Shown one piece after another: positions 1-7,264 of a stretch of DNA of 7,486 nt. Under the pieces are notes generated by a model. The model had not been told where the DNA came from. It ran no database searches and saw nothing but the letters and a program-made list of their open reading frames with translations. Source of the stretch: a bacterium (lineage in GTDB: Bacteria > Thermosulfidibacterota > Thermosulfidibacteria > Thermosulfidibacterales > JALWSI01). Position numbers and translations under genes: made by a program. The stretch spans positions 1 through 7,486 of the forward strand of contig JALWSI010000048.1 of assembly GCA_027080315.1 (NCBI GenBank). Reading direction: 5' to 3'. Every line of letters begins with the position of its first letter. The first letter of the stretch is position 1.

Positions 1-365
<365 letters not shown>

Positions 366-460
366 CATGGATTGATACAACACATCCACTCACCAAATAA
401 ATAAACGCTTTCATCAATACACCTTGGTATCTCAAAATCTTAACCATAAAACAAAATCGG

Positions 461-580
<120 letters not shown>

Positions 581-588
581 CCTTTTTT

Positions 589-761
589 ATTATATATTGT
601 GAAAAAAGGAACAAAGCAAAAAGCAAAACCCAACCAAATACAAACAAGAAACCCACAAAAAACCGACTACAGCCTAAAAGAACCCCGCTTGGGAACCTCT
701 CGCAATCCTAGGCCTAAGGGAACTATGCTTCTACTTCCTATCTCCTCTATTCACCTGCTAT
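589..761. other. Convergent intergenic region, A-rich, no gene seen
   Basis: The region lies between the end of the rRNA operon (+) and the end of the Cys-rich small gene (-). Positions 600-660 are strongly A-rich on the + strand, with no credible coding potential. A short palindrome, TAGGCCTA, occurs at 709-716. The nonamer CTATTCACC occurs twice at 748-768, reaching into the last codons of the small gene. I see no clean intrinsic terminator for the - strand genes, so how their transcription stops before running antisense into the rRNA operon is unclear. Confidence 0.6.
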
Positions 762-983
762 TCACCTTCCAGGCCTCTTGTTTCCATTCCCACTATAGGT
801 CTTTATGAACATCTCAAATGAGCGGTCAAAGGTGCGCTCCACAGAGTTGGGGAAACAGCAGGCAGGAAGCTCATTACGGGCTAAATGGTATTGGAGGCAT
901 TCGCAGCACTTTCCCTTCTTGTCGCAACCCTCGTAGGTGCAGTTGCATTTTGCCATGTTATCTTTCAGGTTGTCGCAGCCCAT
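762..983 (-). CDS. Small Cys-rich protein, DUF6485 type
   Basis: This is a 73-residue protein with nine cysteines (C3, C13, C15, C20, C26, C27, C29, C42, C43) and His33, and no signal peptide or membrane segment. The spacing CxC, CCxC and the ELPACCFP segment near residues 38-45, followed by a TFDRSFEMF stretch, match my memory of the DUF6485 family of short bacterial proteins. That family's function is unknown to me. The cysteine density suggests metal binding (zinc or an iron-sulfur cluster), which is inference. The start ATG is well supported: GGGAGGAG at 991-998 on the - strand sits 7 bases before it. An internal ATG at residue 10 lacks a comparable ribosome binding site. It follows the VWA-OmpA gene on the same strand after an 84-base gap that contains a strong hairpin, so it may share that transcript or only a read-through fraction. 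It faces the rRNA operon. Confidence 0.8.
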   Translation of the reverse strand: MGCDNLKDNMAKCNCTYEGCDKKGKCCECLQYHLARNELPACCFPNSVERTFDRSFEMFIKTYSGNGNKRPGR

Positions 984-1015
984 ATTCTAACTCCTCCCTA
1001 TCATAAGGGTGTTGT

Positions 1016-1043
1016 CCCTGCACCTGAAGCCACAGGTGCAGGG
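1016..1043 (-). terminator. Strong 11-bp hairpin, possible terminator or attenuator
   Basis: CCCTGCACCTG (1016-1026) and CAGGTGCAGGG (1033-1043) form a perfect, GC-rich 11-bp inverted repeat around a 6-base loop. It lies between the stop codon of the VWA-OmpA gene and the start of the small Cys-rich gene, so in - strand RNA it is about 25 bases after that stop and 32 bases before the next ATG. No T-run follows it on either strand, so it is not a textbook intrinsic terminator. It could be a factor-assisted terminator, an RNA processing or stability element, or an operator. A weaker A/T-rich inverted repeat, TAAAAGGA/TCCTTTTA (1046-1053/1063-1070), flanks it at the stop codon. Confidence 0.5.
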
Positions 1044-1067
1044 CTTAAAAGGAGGTGGAGGTTCCTT

Positions 1068-2084
1068 TTAGTTTATGAACCTTAAATCGCAGCGGCGGTT
1101 CTTGGCCCTTCCTGAAGCGGTCTTGTTGCTCGCTATGGGGTGTGATTCTCCCATGGCCTTGACGATGATGCGAGAAGGAGCAACGCCTTTCTTCACGAGG
1201 TAGCTCTTCACCATCTCGGCACGCCGCTTTGAGAGCCTCTTATTGTAGGCCCTGGAACCAAAAGAGTCGGTGTAGCCCTTTACCTCAAGCTTCAGGTCTG
1301 GATGCTCCAGCATAACCTGGGCCACCTGATCCAGCTTTTTGTAGTAGGCGGCTTTGACTTCGGCCTTGTCAAAGTTGAAGTGCACTCTGGTTATTCCCAT
1401 TCTGGCGTGTCTGCCAAAGACGTCCTTGATAAATTTCTTGAAGGTGGCTCTGTTCTGCAGGTTATCGGCGTTCACCACGCCTCCGCATCCTACCGCCTCA
1501 ACGATGGAGTTAAGGGTCTCAGCTCCCTCTTCGTCGTCGCCTATCTGAACAGCGTATATGCAAAGGTCTTTGCCTATACGCTTCTTGAGATCCCTTGCCA
1601 CCTGGGGAGCAGGGGTGTAAGGGGCGGTCTCTTTGCCGTCGCTAAATATGATTATTGTACGGCGGCCAGGCATCTTTTTCAGATCCAATCCAGCCATGTC
1701 CAATCCGTATCCTATTGAGGTCCAGGTTACGCCTGCATCAATCTTGGCTATGGCCTTCTTCATCTCAGAACGGGAATAGGCTGAGGGCTCGGAGTAGAGG
1801 ACCGATCCAAACACACGGTCGTAGAGCTTGCTGTGCGAGAACACCCTTAGGGCAGCCTGGTAGTCTGCGTTGGGAACCGCAGCGTTGATCTTCTGCATAA
1901 TCTTCTTCTCAATATCAATCTTCTTTTCGTCTTCGTACCTCATGTGCATTGAAGAAGACTCGTCGGCAAGAAAGACAAAGCTATCGCAGCTCTTCAGGAA
2001 TATGGCCATGGATTTCGGCGAAAAGAAGACCACGGCACACACCACAACCGTAACAACCGCCCAAAACCTTTCTCTTGTTCTCAT
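1068..2084 (-). CDS. Secreted VWA domain-OmpA C-terminal domain protein
   Basis: This 338-residue envelope protein is probably periplasmic and anchored to peptidoglycan. Residues 1-27 are a signal peptide (positive start, hydrophobic core, SMA before the likely cut at 27/28). C33 is preceded by LKS, a poor lipobox, so a lipoprotein is less likely. A von Willebrand A domain spans about 35-225, with the metal site residues D41-x-S43-x-S45 (DESSS), T122 and D149 (FSDG); all the expected positions are filled. An OmpA-like domain spans about 232-338 with VHFNFD at 234-239. Its GYTDSFGS and LSKRRAEMV stretches supply D273 and R288, the residues that hold diaminopimelate in this family. The ATG has a strong ribosome binding site (GGAGGTG at 2089-2095, four bases away) and its own promoter. 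It has no transmembrane beta-barrel, so it is not a classical OmpA. Its ligand is unknown. Confidence 0.9.
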   Translation of the reverse strand: MRTRERFWAVVTVVVCAVVFFSPKSMAIFLKSCDSFVFLADESSSMHMRYEDEKKIDIEKKIMQKINAAVPNADYQAALRVFSHSKLYDRVFGSVLYSEPSAYSRSEMKKAIAKIDAGVTWTSIGYGLDMAGLDLKKMPGRRTIIIFSDGKETAPYTPAPQVARDLKKRIGKDLCIYAVQIGDDEEGAETLNSIVEAVGCGGVVNADNLQNRATFKKFIKDVFGRHARMGITRVHFNFDKAEVKAAYYKKLDQVAQVMLEHPDLKLEVKGYTDSFGSRAYNKRLSKRRAEMVKSYLVKKGVAPSRIIVKAMGESHPIASNKTASGRAKNRRCDLRFIN

Positions 2085-2351
2085 AATCCACCTCCGTAAT
2101 TATCCATCATTCAAACCGCTCTTTACACCATTCTCTTTTTTAGTGTCAAGCAAAAATGCTTTCTAAAGGCTATAAATATACTTTAAATTGAGCTGATTTA
2201 ATGCTTTAATTTTTGGCTCCCTCTCGTTGAAACCCATTGATTTGAGGGGTTCTTTTGTGTGAGTAATCGCAAGATATAGGGTTTATTCTGTATGTTTGTA
2301 AACTATCTTGTGTTTAATAAAGCTACTTATTTTATGATTACTTGTTGGGAA
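2085..2351. other. AT-rich intergenic region between tolC-like and VWA-OmpA genes
   Basis: The 267-base gap is clearly AT-rich compared with the flanking genes and has no credible coding region. Near its left end it carries the VWA-OmpA ribosome binding site and promoter. A second, weaker promoter-like pair on the - strand is TTTACA (2297-2302) and TATATC (2273-2278), 18 bases apart. An imperfect stem GAAACCC/GGGTTC (2229-2235/2247-2252) is followed on the + strand by CTTTT; as a + strand terminator it would serve nothing visible. I see no clear terminator for the tolC-like gene on the - strand, so partial read-through into the VWA-OmpA gene is possible. Confidence 0.5.
2120..2149 (-). promoter_or_regulatory. 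Probable sigma-70 type promoter of the VWA-OmpA gene
   Basis: On the - strand a perfect -35 box TTGACA (2144-2149) is followed after 18 bases by TAAAGA (2120-2125), a weak -10 box. Transcription would start near 2113, giving a short leader of about 28 bases that holds the ribosome binding site. A small inverted repeat AAGCA-AAAA-TGCTT (2148-2161) touches the upstream edge of the -35 box and could be part of a regulator site or chance. The position is right, but the poor -10 box leaves some doubt. Confidence 0.55.
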
Positions 2352-3713
2352 TCACTCTTCAATAATTCTCAAGATAGAGGCTATGGCCTTTTGTAGATTG
2401 TAGTATGCCAGCCTCTCTTGATACTGGGCCCTGGTGAGGTAATACCGGGCGTCCAGCAGGTCAGAGGTTGTCTTCAGACCATTCTTCACCTGTACCGTAG
2501 TGGTTCTATGGTACTCTTTTGCCTGTGCCAAGGCCTCTCTTGCCACTTTAAGCCTGTCTCTTGCCACCTTGTAGTCCCTTATGGCGTGGTTAAGCTGCAA
2601 AAGCATCTCTTCTTGAGCTTCCTGGTACTCTTCCTCAAGGGCAAGTTCCCTGTATCTCGCCTGGCGCACCTTGGCGTAGTCCCTTTCTCCTCTGAAAAGG
2701 TTGAATCTCATTGCCACCATTCCGCTTGTTATTGAGGTTACCCCGTTGTCTCTGCCTTCAAGAAAGGCGTTCTCTCCTATTTTGTTGTAAGAGAGGTTAA
2801 GGTCTATTCGGGGGAAGAACCTTGCCTTTTCTGCCGCCACTCCCTTCTGCGCCGCCAGTATCATCTTGCGGTAGTACCTAAGTTCGCTTCGGCGATCTAA
2901 AAACTGGTTTCTTAGGTTTTGGTAGTCGTTGACATCAACGGGGGTTAGCGTTTCTTCCTGTAGGGTTATCTTTTGGCTCAGGGGAAGGCCAATGGCTCGT
3001 TTTAATGAATCTAAGGCTTTCTGGTAGTTGGCCTTGGCTGAGATCTCTTTCTGTTTGGCTGAGGCAAGTTCAACCTTTACTTCAAGTAAGTCGTTCTTTG
3101 TTAGCATGCCCTCTTTGTACATAACCCTGCTGTCAGATAGCTGCTGTTTCAGCATAGCTACCGCTTTCTTGGCCACCCCCATGAAGGATCTGGCCTGAAG
3201 GGCGTTGAAGTACGCCAGCCTTACCCCGTAGATCACATCGGCCTTTCTGGCGTTCACCATCTCTTTTGAGGCCTCTTCGGCAAACTGGGCGGCTTTAAGG
3301 GCGTTTAAGTCTCCAAACCCTTTAAACAGGTTGTATCGTGCCATGATTGAGAAGGCCGAGGTGGTTTCTGTTTCGTCGTAGTTCATGGTGAAGTCGCTTA
3401 AGGGGTTTCCCGTGCCGGCGCCTTCTTCAGGGGATTTTAGGCTTAGCTGGTCACCGTAATCGCTTATGTCAAACATGCCCTTCACCCTGGTTCGGGATAC
3501 TGTGTATCCGAGGTCTAAGGAGGGAAGGAAGGCTCCTCGGGCCTCTCTCACCTTCTCTTTTGAAACCTGATGCTTATAGTTTGCCTCTTTGATGGTGGCC
3601 CGTTTTTTTAGCCCCAGTTCAACCGCCTCTTTGAGTGTAAGGGCCGCTGCTTGGGTTCCGCTTACGAGCAAGATAAGGGCACAAAGAATGGTTGTAACCG
3701 CCTTTTTCTTCAC
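2352..3713 (-). CDS. TolC family outer membrane efflux/secretion channel
   Basis: This is a 453-residue outer membrane factor of the TolC/OEP family. Trimers of such proteins form a beta-barrel in the outer membrane and an alpha-helical tunnel in the periplasm, and export drugs, metals or type I secretion substrates. A signal peptide covers residues 1-24 (MKKK, hydrophobic core, AAA before L25). The mature part shows the internal duplication of the family: two repeats, each with a strand region (FLPSLDL; FFPRIDLNL) followed by long charged helices, and two equivalent NLFxG motifs at 128-132 and 338-342. Length is normal. The start is taken as GTG at 3711-3713 because AAGGAGG lies five bases before it. 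A TTG seven codons upstream (3732-3734) lacks proper spacing and would spoil the signal peptide. No pump or membrane-fusion partner lies beside it, so the substrate cannot be predicted. Confidence 0.92.
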   Translation of the reverse strand: MKKKAVTTILCALILLVSGTQAAALTLKEAVELGLKKRATIKEANYKHQVSKEKVREARGAFLPSLDLGYTVSRTRVKGMFDISDYGDQLSLKSPEEGAGTGNPLSDFTMNYDETETTSAFSIMARYNLFKGFGDLNALKAAQFAEEASKEMVNARKADVIYGVRLAYFNALQARSFMGVAKKAVAMLKQQLSDSRVMYKEGMLTKNDLLEVKVELASAKQKEISAKANYQKALDSLKRAIGLPLSQKITLQEETLTPVDVNDYQNLRNQFLDRRSELRYYRKMILAAQKGVAAEKARFFPRIDLNLSYNKIGENAFLEGRDNGVTSITSGMVAMRFNLFRGERDYAKVRQARYRELALEEEYQEAQEEMLLQLNHAIRDYKVARDRLKVAREALAQAKEYHRTTTVQVKNGLKTTSDLLDARYYLTRAQYQERLAYYNLQKAIASILRIIEE

Positions 3714-3718
3714 CTTTG

Positions 3719-3725
3719 CCTCCTT
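3719..3725 (-). promoter_or_regulatory. Ribosome binding site that fixes the tolC-like GTG start
   Basis: AAGGAGG, a near-perfect Shine-Dalgarno sequence, is five bases before the GTG at 3711-3713. It lies inside the reading frame if the upstream TTG (3732-3734) is used. It therefore supports the shorter protein that begins MKKKAVTT, a standard signal peptide start. Confidence 0.8.
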
Positions 3726-3748
3726 CCCTTTCAACCCTTCTGGGCGGT

Positions 3749-3778
3749 AGAATAGCTGAGCTATGGCTATGATTTCAA
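3749..3778 (-). promoter_or_regulatory. Probable promoter of the tolC-like gene
   Basis: On the - strand TTGAAA (3773-3778, five of six consensus bases) and TATTCT (3749-3754, four of six) are 18 bases apart. The pair lies in the 98-base gap between the SagB-type gene and the tolC-like gene, and would start RNA near 3742, about 30 bases before the GTG start. This suggests the tolC-like gene can be transcribed apart from polA and sagB. Confidence 0.5.
3752..3764. promoter_or_regulatory. Perfect palindrome in the tolC-like promoter, possible operator
   Basis: ATAGCT-G-AGCTAT is a perfect 6-bp inverted repeat around one central base. It overlaps the predicted -10 box and the spacer of the tolC-like promoter, the usual place for a repressor to block RNA polymerase. 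Efflux channel genes are often controlled by local TetR or MarR type repressors, but no regulator gene is in this window and the site matches no operator that I recognise. Confidence 0.35.
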
Positions 3779-3811
3779 ACTTTTTGGGATTTAGGCTATT
3801 TTATTTGGCTT

Positions 3812-4534
3812 TTAGGCCCTTTTGCCCACCGCTGCCATGTAGAGCACCGTCTCTTGAATCCCGTCTATTCCCACTATCTCGTTCACCTCGTCGTCAAAGA
3901 AGGCCCCTATGGTGCAGCAGCCCAGCTTAAGGCCAGTTGCGGCAAGGTAGAGGTTCTGTCCTGCGTGGCCGGCGTCAAGGTAGATGTACCTGAATCCCCG
4001 TTCACCGTACTTTATGCGGCAACGGTCTATCACCGCCGTCCAGATCACAGTTAGGGCAGAGGTGGCCACCATGTTCTGACCAAGGGCGGCCTGGGTCAGG
4101 GCAGGGGAGTGGTCTCCCTCTTTGATGAGCTCTAAGGAGAAAGTGGGGACATGAAGATGATATATGCCCTTTTCTACTCCCTCTACCCGGTTGGCCATAA
4201 TGTAGGTCTCTATGGGGTATAACCCTCCTGCAGACGGCACTGTGCGGAATAGAAAACCCCACTCCTCTTTGCGAACCCCCGCTATTGACCAGAGCAGCCT
4301 TGCCAAGATTTCTATTGAGATGGGGGCTTCTGAGAAGCTGCGCACAGACTCTCGCTCTTTCATGGTTTCCCAGAGGCCAGGCCCCTCTTCTTCAGGGGGA
4401 GCTGGAAGCTTAACACGGGGTGCGTCGGGGTAGGACTTGAACTGTTCGGGATGTGCGAAAAGCCTTGTTTTGGACACCTTAAGGCTGCGGTCGTATTTTG
4501 TCTCTCTCTGAAAACGCTCTCCTATGGGTTCCAT
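3812..4534 (-). CDS. SagB/ThcOx family FMN-dependent dehydrogenase (nitroreductase fold)
   Basis: This 240-residue cytoplasmic protein has the nitroreductase fold of the SagB/ThcOx group. In peptide toxin and cyanobactin clusters these flavoenzymes oxidise azolines to azoles; stand-alone members such as this have no settled role. Visible motifs are the N-terminal GERFQRETKYDRS stretch typical of the group (5-17), the FMN-binding RESVR (61-65), PSAGGLYPIE (100-109), YLDAGHAGQNLYLAA (185-199) with GLKLG after it, and a C-terminal YMAAVGKRA. Length is at the compact end of the family. No cyclodehydratase, precursor peptide or transporter of an azole-peptide system is nearby. The ATG is three bases after the polA stop codon and has only a weak ribosome binding site (AGAGG, about 11 bases away), so translation is probably coupled to polA. 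Confidence 0.88.
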   Translation of the reverse strand: MEPIGERFQRETKYDRSLKVSKTRLFAHPEQFKSYPDAPRVKLPAPPEEEGPGLWETMKERESVRSFSEAPISIEILARLLWSIAGVRKEEWGFLFRTVPSAGGLYPIETYIMANRVEGVEKGIYHLHVPTFSLELIKEGDHSPALTQAALGQNMVATSALTVIWTAVIDRCRIKYGERGFRYIYLDAGHAGQNLYLAATGLKLGCCTIGAFFDDEVNEIVGIDGIQETVLYMAAVGKRA

Positions 4535-4537
4535 CTC

Positions 4538-7249
4538 TCAATGCGCCTCTTCCCAATTATCACCTATGCCAACATCCACCTTCAGGGGCACCTTCAGCTT
4601 GTAAACCCCCTCCATGGCGTCTTTCACCATCTGGCTCACCTTTTCAACCTCTTCTTCTGGTGCCTCAATCAGCAGTTCATCGTGCACCTGTAAAATCATC
4701 TTTGACTGCAGATTATCTTCCATCAGCCTTTTGTCCACCTCAATCATGGCCAGCTTGATGATGTCGGCGGCGCTGCCTTGAATAGGGGTGTTTATCGCGA
4801 AGCGTTCTCCCATCTCTCTAACATTGCGGTTTCTGCTTGATATTTCGGGTATGAACCTGCGCCTGCCCATTATTGTGTGCACCATCTCGGTCTCTTTAGC
4901 CTTCTGGATTGTCTCTTCAATAAACCTTCTCACCCCGGGATAACGGGAGAAGTAGAGCTTAATATAGCTCTTTGCCTCTTCCACGCTTATCCCCAGATCC
5001 TGGCTGAGGCCGTAGGGACTCATGCCGTAGATGATGCCAAAGTTCACGGTCTTGGCCCTGCGGCGCATCTCAGGGGTCACCTCTTCCAACGCTACCCCAA
5101 AGATCTCTGCCGCTGTTTGCTGGTGTATGTCCCGGTTCTCTACAAATGCCTCAATAAGCTTTTCGTCCTCTGCAAAGTGGGCGAGAATGCGCAGCTCTAT
5201 CTGGGAATAGTCGGCAGAGATGAGCTTGTAGCCCTTAGGGGCAATGAAGGCCTGTCGTATTTTGCGCCCCCATTCTGTGCGGATGGGGATGTTTTGAAGG
5301 TTAGGATCGCTGCTTGATAACCTGCCTGTTGAGGTCACCGCCTGGTTGAATGAGGTGTGTATGCGCCCTGTTCTGGGATTTATCATCTTGGGCAGACTGA
5401 GCACGTAGGTTGAATGCAGCTTTGTTAGTTGGCGATACTCAAGCACCAGTTTGGGCAGGGGATGCTCTAAGGCCAGCTTCTCAAGCACCTCCATTCCCGT
5501 TGAGAGGCCTCCCTTTTTGGTCTTCTTCACCGGTTTCAGCTTCAGCTTCTCAAAGAGTATGTGCCCTAACTGCTTAGTAGAGTTGATGTTGAACTCTTCG
5601 CCTGCAAGGTGAAAGATGTCGTTCTGCAGGTTCTCCATGAGCCTCTCCATCTCTTTTGAGATGAGAGCCAGGTGCTCTGTGTCAACCAGCACCCCGGCAA
5701 GCTCCATTCTGGCCAGCACCGGTACCAAAGGTATCTCCAGTTTCTTAAGGAGGCGAGAGAGGCCCTCTTCTTCCACCTTGGCTTCAAGGATGTGCTTGAG
5801 CTTTAAGGTGATGTCGGCGTCTTCGCAGGCGTAGTTGCAGGCGGTGTTTAGATCAACCTCTGAGAAGGGAATCTCCTTTTTCCCCTTTTGGGTTACCTCT
5901 TTGTAGGTGGTGGTCTGGTAGCCCAGATACTCCATTGCTAGAGAGTCTAAATTGTGTGAACGGCTGGCGGGATTGAGAAGGTATGACGCAAGCATGGTGT
6001 CAAAGAGGGGGCCTTTTATCTCCAGACCATGGCGCAGCAGTATTGAGTATTCGTACTTGCTGTTTTGGGCTATCTTCTCTTTACTTTCGTCTTCAAGAAA
6101 GCCTTTCATGAACTCCCAGAGTAGATTGTGCTCTAAGCATGGGCCTTCTCTGTGCTTTCCCACAGGGATGTACCAGGCCTTCCCCTCTTTACACGAGACC
6201 GCCAGCCCCACCACCTGGGCATCTATCGTTGAGAGTGATGTTGTCTCAAAGTCAAAGGAGACCTCTTTGGCATTGGCAATCTCTTTCTTTACCTCTTCCA
6301 GCTCCTCTGCGGTTCTCACCAGCCTGTAATCTGCAAGGGAGGTTTCTGCGGCCTTACCTCCCATCTCGCGGATCAGGGAGTTGAAGCCGAGCTCTCTGAA
6401 AAGCTGAACCAGCCTTTCTGTGTCTGGTTCTTTCACCTTCAGTTCGTCTAAAGAGACGGGTAGGGGTAGATCGCAGCGGATGGTGACCAGCTGTCTGCTC
6501 AGCTCTGCCATCTCTTTGCCCTCGGCCAGCTTTTTGCGAAGGGATGGAGATAGATCTTGAAGATGGTCGTAGAGCTTCTCAATGGTTCTGTACTGGGAGA
6601 GGAGCTTTGTGGCGGTTTTGGGGCCTATACCCTTGACCCCTGGCACGTTGTCTATGGAGTCTCCTGTTAATGCCTGAAACTCTGGGATCAGCTCGGGAGG
6701 CACACCAAAGCGCTCTTTCACCTTGTCAGGGGTGTAGAAGATCTCTTTCATGGGGTCAAAGACCACTATCTCGTGGTCTCTCACCAGCTGGAGCATGTCT
6801 TTGTCGCTGGCCACGATCACGGCTTTGTATCCCTGTTGGGTTGCCATGTTTGCCAGAGAACCGATGATGTCGTCTGCTTCGTAGTTCTCCATCTCAAGAA
6901 TGGGGATCCCCATGGCCCTCACAATCTCCCTCACGTAGGGGATCTGAACGGCCAGCTCTTCTGGCATAGAGGGGCGCTGGGCCTTGTAGCTCTCCATGAG
7001 CTTTCTTCTGAAGGTGTCTCGGCTTACGTCAAAGGCTACGGCTATTCCCCAGGGGCTATGCTCGTTCAGTATCTTGTTGAGCATCTTTGTGAAGCCGTAG
7101 GCTACGTTTGTGGGGATGCCCTTGGTGTTGGTTAAGAAGGGTAGGGCGTAGAAGGCCCGGTAAAGATACGACGAACCATCAACCAGATAGACGCTTCTGG
7201 TTCCCGGACCTTCCTGGGTCTTATCCTGCCCGGTTTTCCCTTCCCCCAT
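4538..7249 (-). CDS. polA: DNA polymerase I
   Basis: This is full-length family A DNA polymerase, 903 residues from ATG 7247-7249, used in Okazaki fragment processing and repair. The 5' nuclease domain (about 18-290) has VYLVDGSS with D24, the acidic EADDIIG (D126, D127), and GDSIDNVPGVKGIG with D200 in the helix-hairpin-helix part. The 3'-5' proofreading domain (about 305-490) has DFET (D333, E335) and YACED (Y473, D477), but Glu400 stands at the Exo II position that is normally Asp. The polymerase domain (about 525-903) has motif A DYSQIELR (D680, E685), motif B RRRAKTVNFGIIYG (R729, K733, F737, Y741) and motif C QVHDE (D857). Phe at 737 predicts discrimination against dideoxynucleotides. 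A TTG at 7259-7261 would add four residues; neither start has a clear ribosome binding site, so coupling to the gene ending 15 bases upstream is likely. Confidence 0.98.
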   Translation of the reverse strand: MGEGKTGQDKTQEGPGTRSVYLVDGSSYLYRAFYALPFLTNTKGIPTNVAYGFTKMLNKILNEHSPWGIAVAFDVSRDTFRRKLMESYKAQRPSMPEELAVQIPYVREIVRAMGIPILEMENYEADDIIGSLANMATQQGYKAVIVASDKDMLQLVRDHEIVVFDPMKEIFYTPDKVKERFGVPPELIPEFQALTGDSIDNVPGVKGIGPKTATKLLSQYRTIEKLYDHLQDLSPSLRKKLAEGKEMAELSRQLVTIRCDLPLPVSLDELKVKEPDTERLVQLFRELGFNSLIREMGGKAAETSLADYRLVRTAEELEEVKKEIANAKEVSFDFETTSLSTIDAQVVGLAVSCKEGKAWYIPVGKHREGPCLEHNLLWEFMKGFLEDESKEKIAQNSKYEYSILLRHGLEIKGPLFDTMLASYLLNPASRSHNLDSLAMEYLGYQTTTYKEVTQKGKKEIPFSEVDLNTACNYACEDADITLKLKHILEAKVEEEGLSRLLKKLEIPLVPVLARMELAGVLVDTEHLALISKEMERLMENLQNDIFHLAGEEFNINSTKQLGHILFEKLKLKPVKKTKKGGLSTGMEVLEKLALEHPLPKLVLEYRQLTKLHSTYVLSLPKMINPRTGRIHTSFNQAVTSTGRLSSSDPNLQNIPIRTEWGRKIRQAFIAPKGYKLISADYSQIELRILAHFAEDEKLIEAFVENRDIHQQTAAEIFGVALEEVTPEMRRRAKTVNFGIIYGMSPYGLSQDLGISVEEAKSYIKLYFSRYPGVRRFIEETIQKAKETEMVHTIMGRRRFIPEISSRNRNVREMGERFAINTPIQGSAADIIKLAMIEVDKRLMEDNLQSKMILQVHDELLIEAPEEEVEKVSQMVKDAMEGVYKLKVPLKVDVGIGDNWEEAH

Positions 7250-7264
7250 GATCGTATTCAAGGG

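Noticed and set aside
366-458. Possible tRNA in the 23S-5S spacer
   Set aside because: No T-loop sequence or cloverleaf could be drawn; the spacer is short and AT-rich.
748-768. Direct repeat of CTATTCACC, two copies
   Set aside because: Only two nine-base copies, partly inside the end of a coding region; probably chance.
1000-1010. TATGAT on the - strand as a -10 box for the DUF6485-type gene
   Set aside because: No acceptable -35 box lies 16-18 bases upstream, and the leader would barely contain the ribosome binding site.
3714-3734. Longer tolC-like protein starting at TTG 3732-3734
   Set aside because: The purine stretch touches the TTG with no spacing, and the strong AAGGAGG further in fits the GTG at 3711-3713, which gives a normal signal peptide.
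3812-4534. Azole-peptide (TOMM/streptolysin S-like) biosynthesis cluster
   Set aside because: Only the SagB-type enzyme is present; no cyclodehydratase, precursor peptide, protease or dedicated exporter is seen, and a TolC-like gene alone is too general to count.
4877-5317. 146-codon + strand open frame opposite polA, and similar ones opposite the other genes
   Set aside because: They are shadow frames of clearly identified - strand genes; no start signal or recognisable motif supports them.
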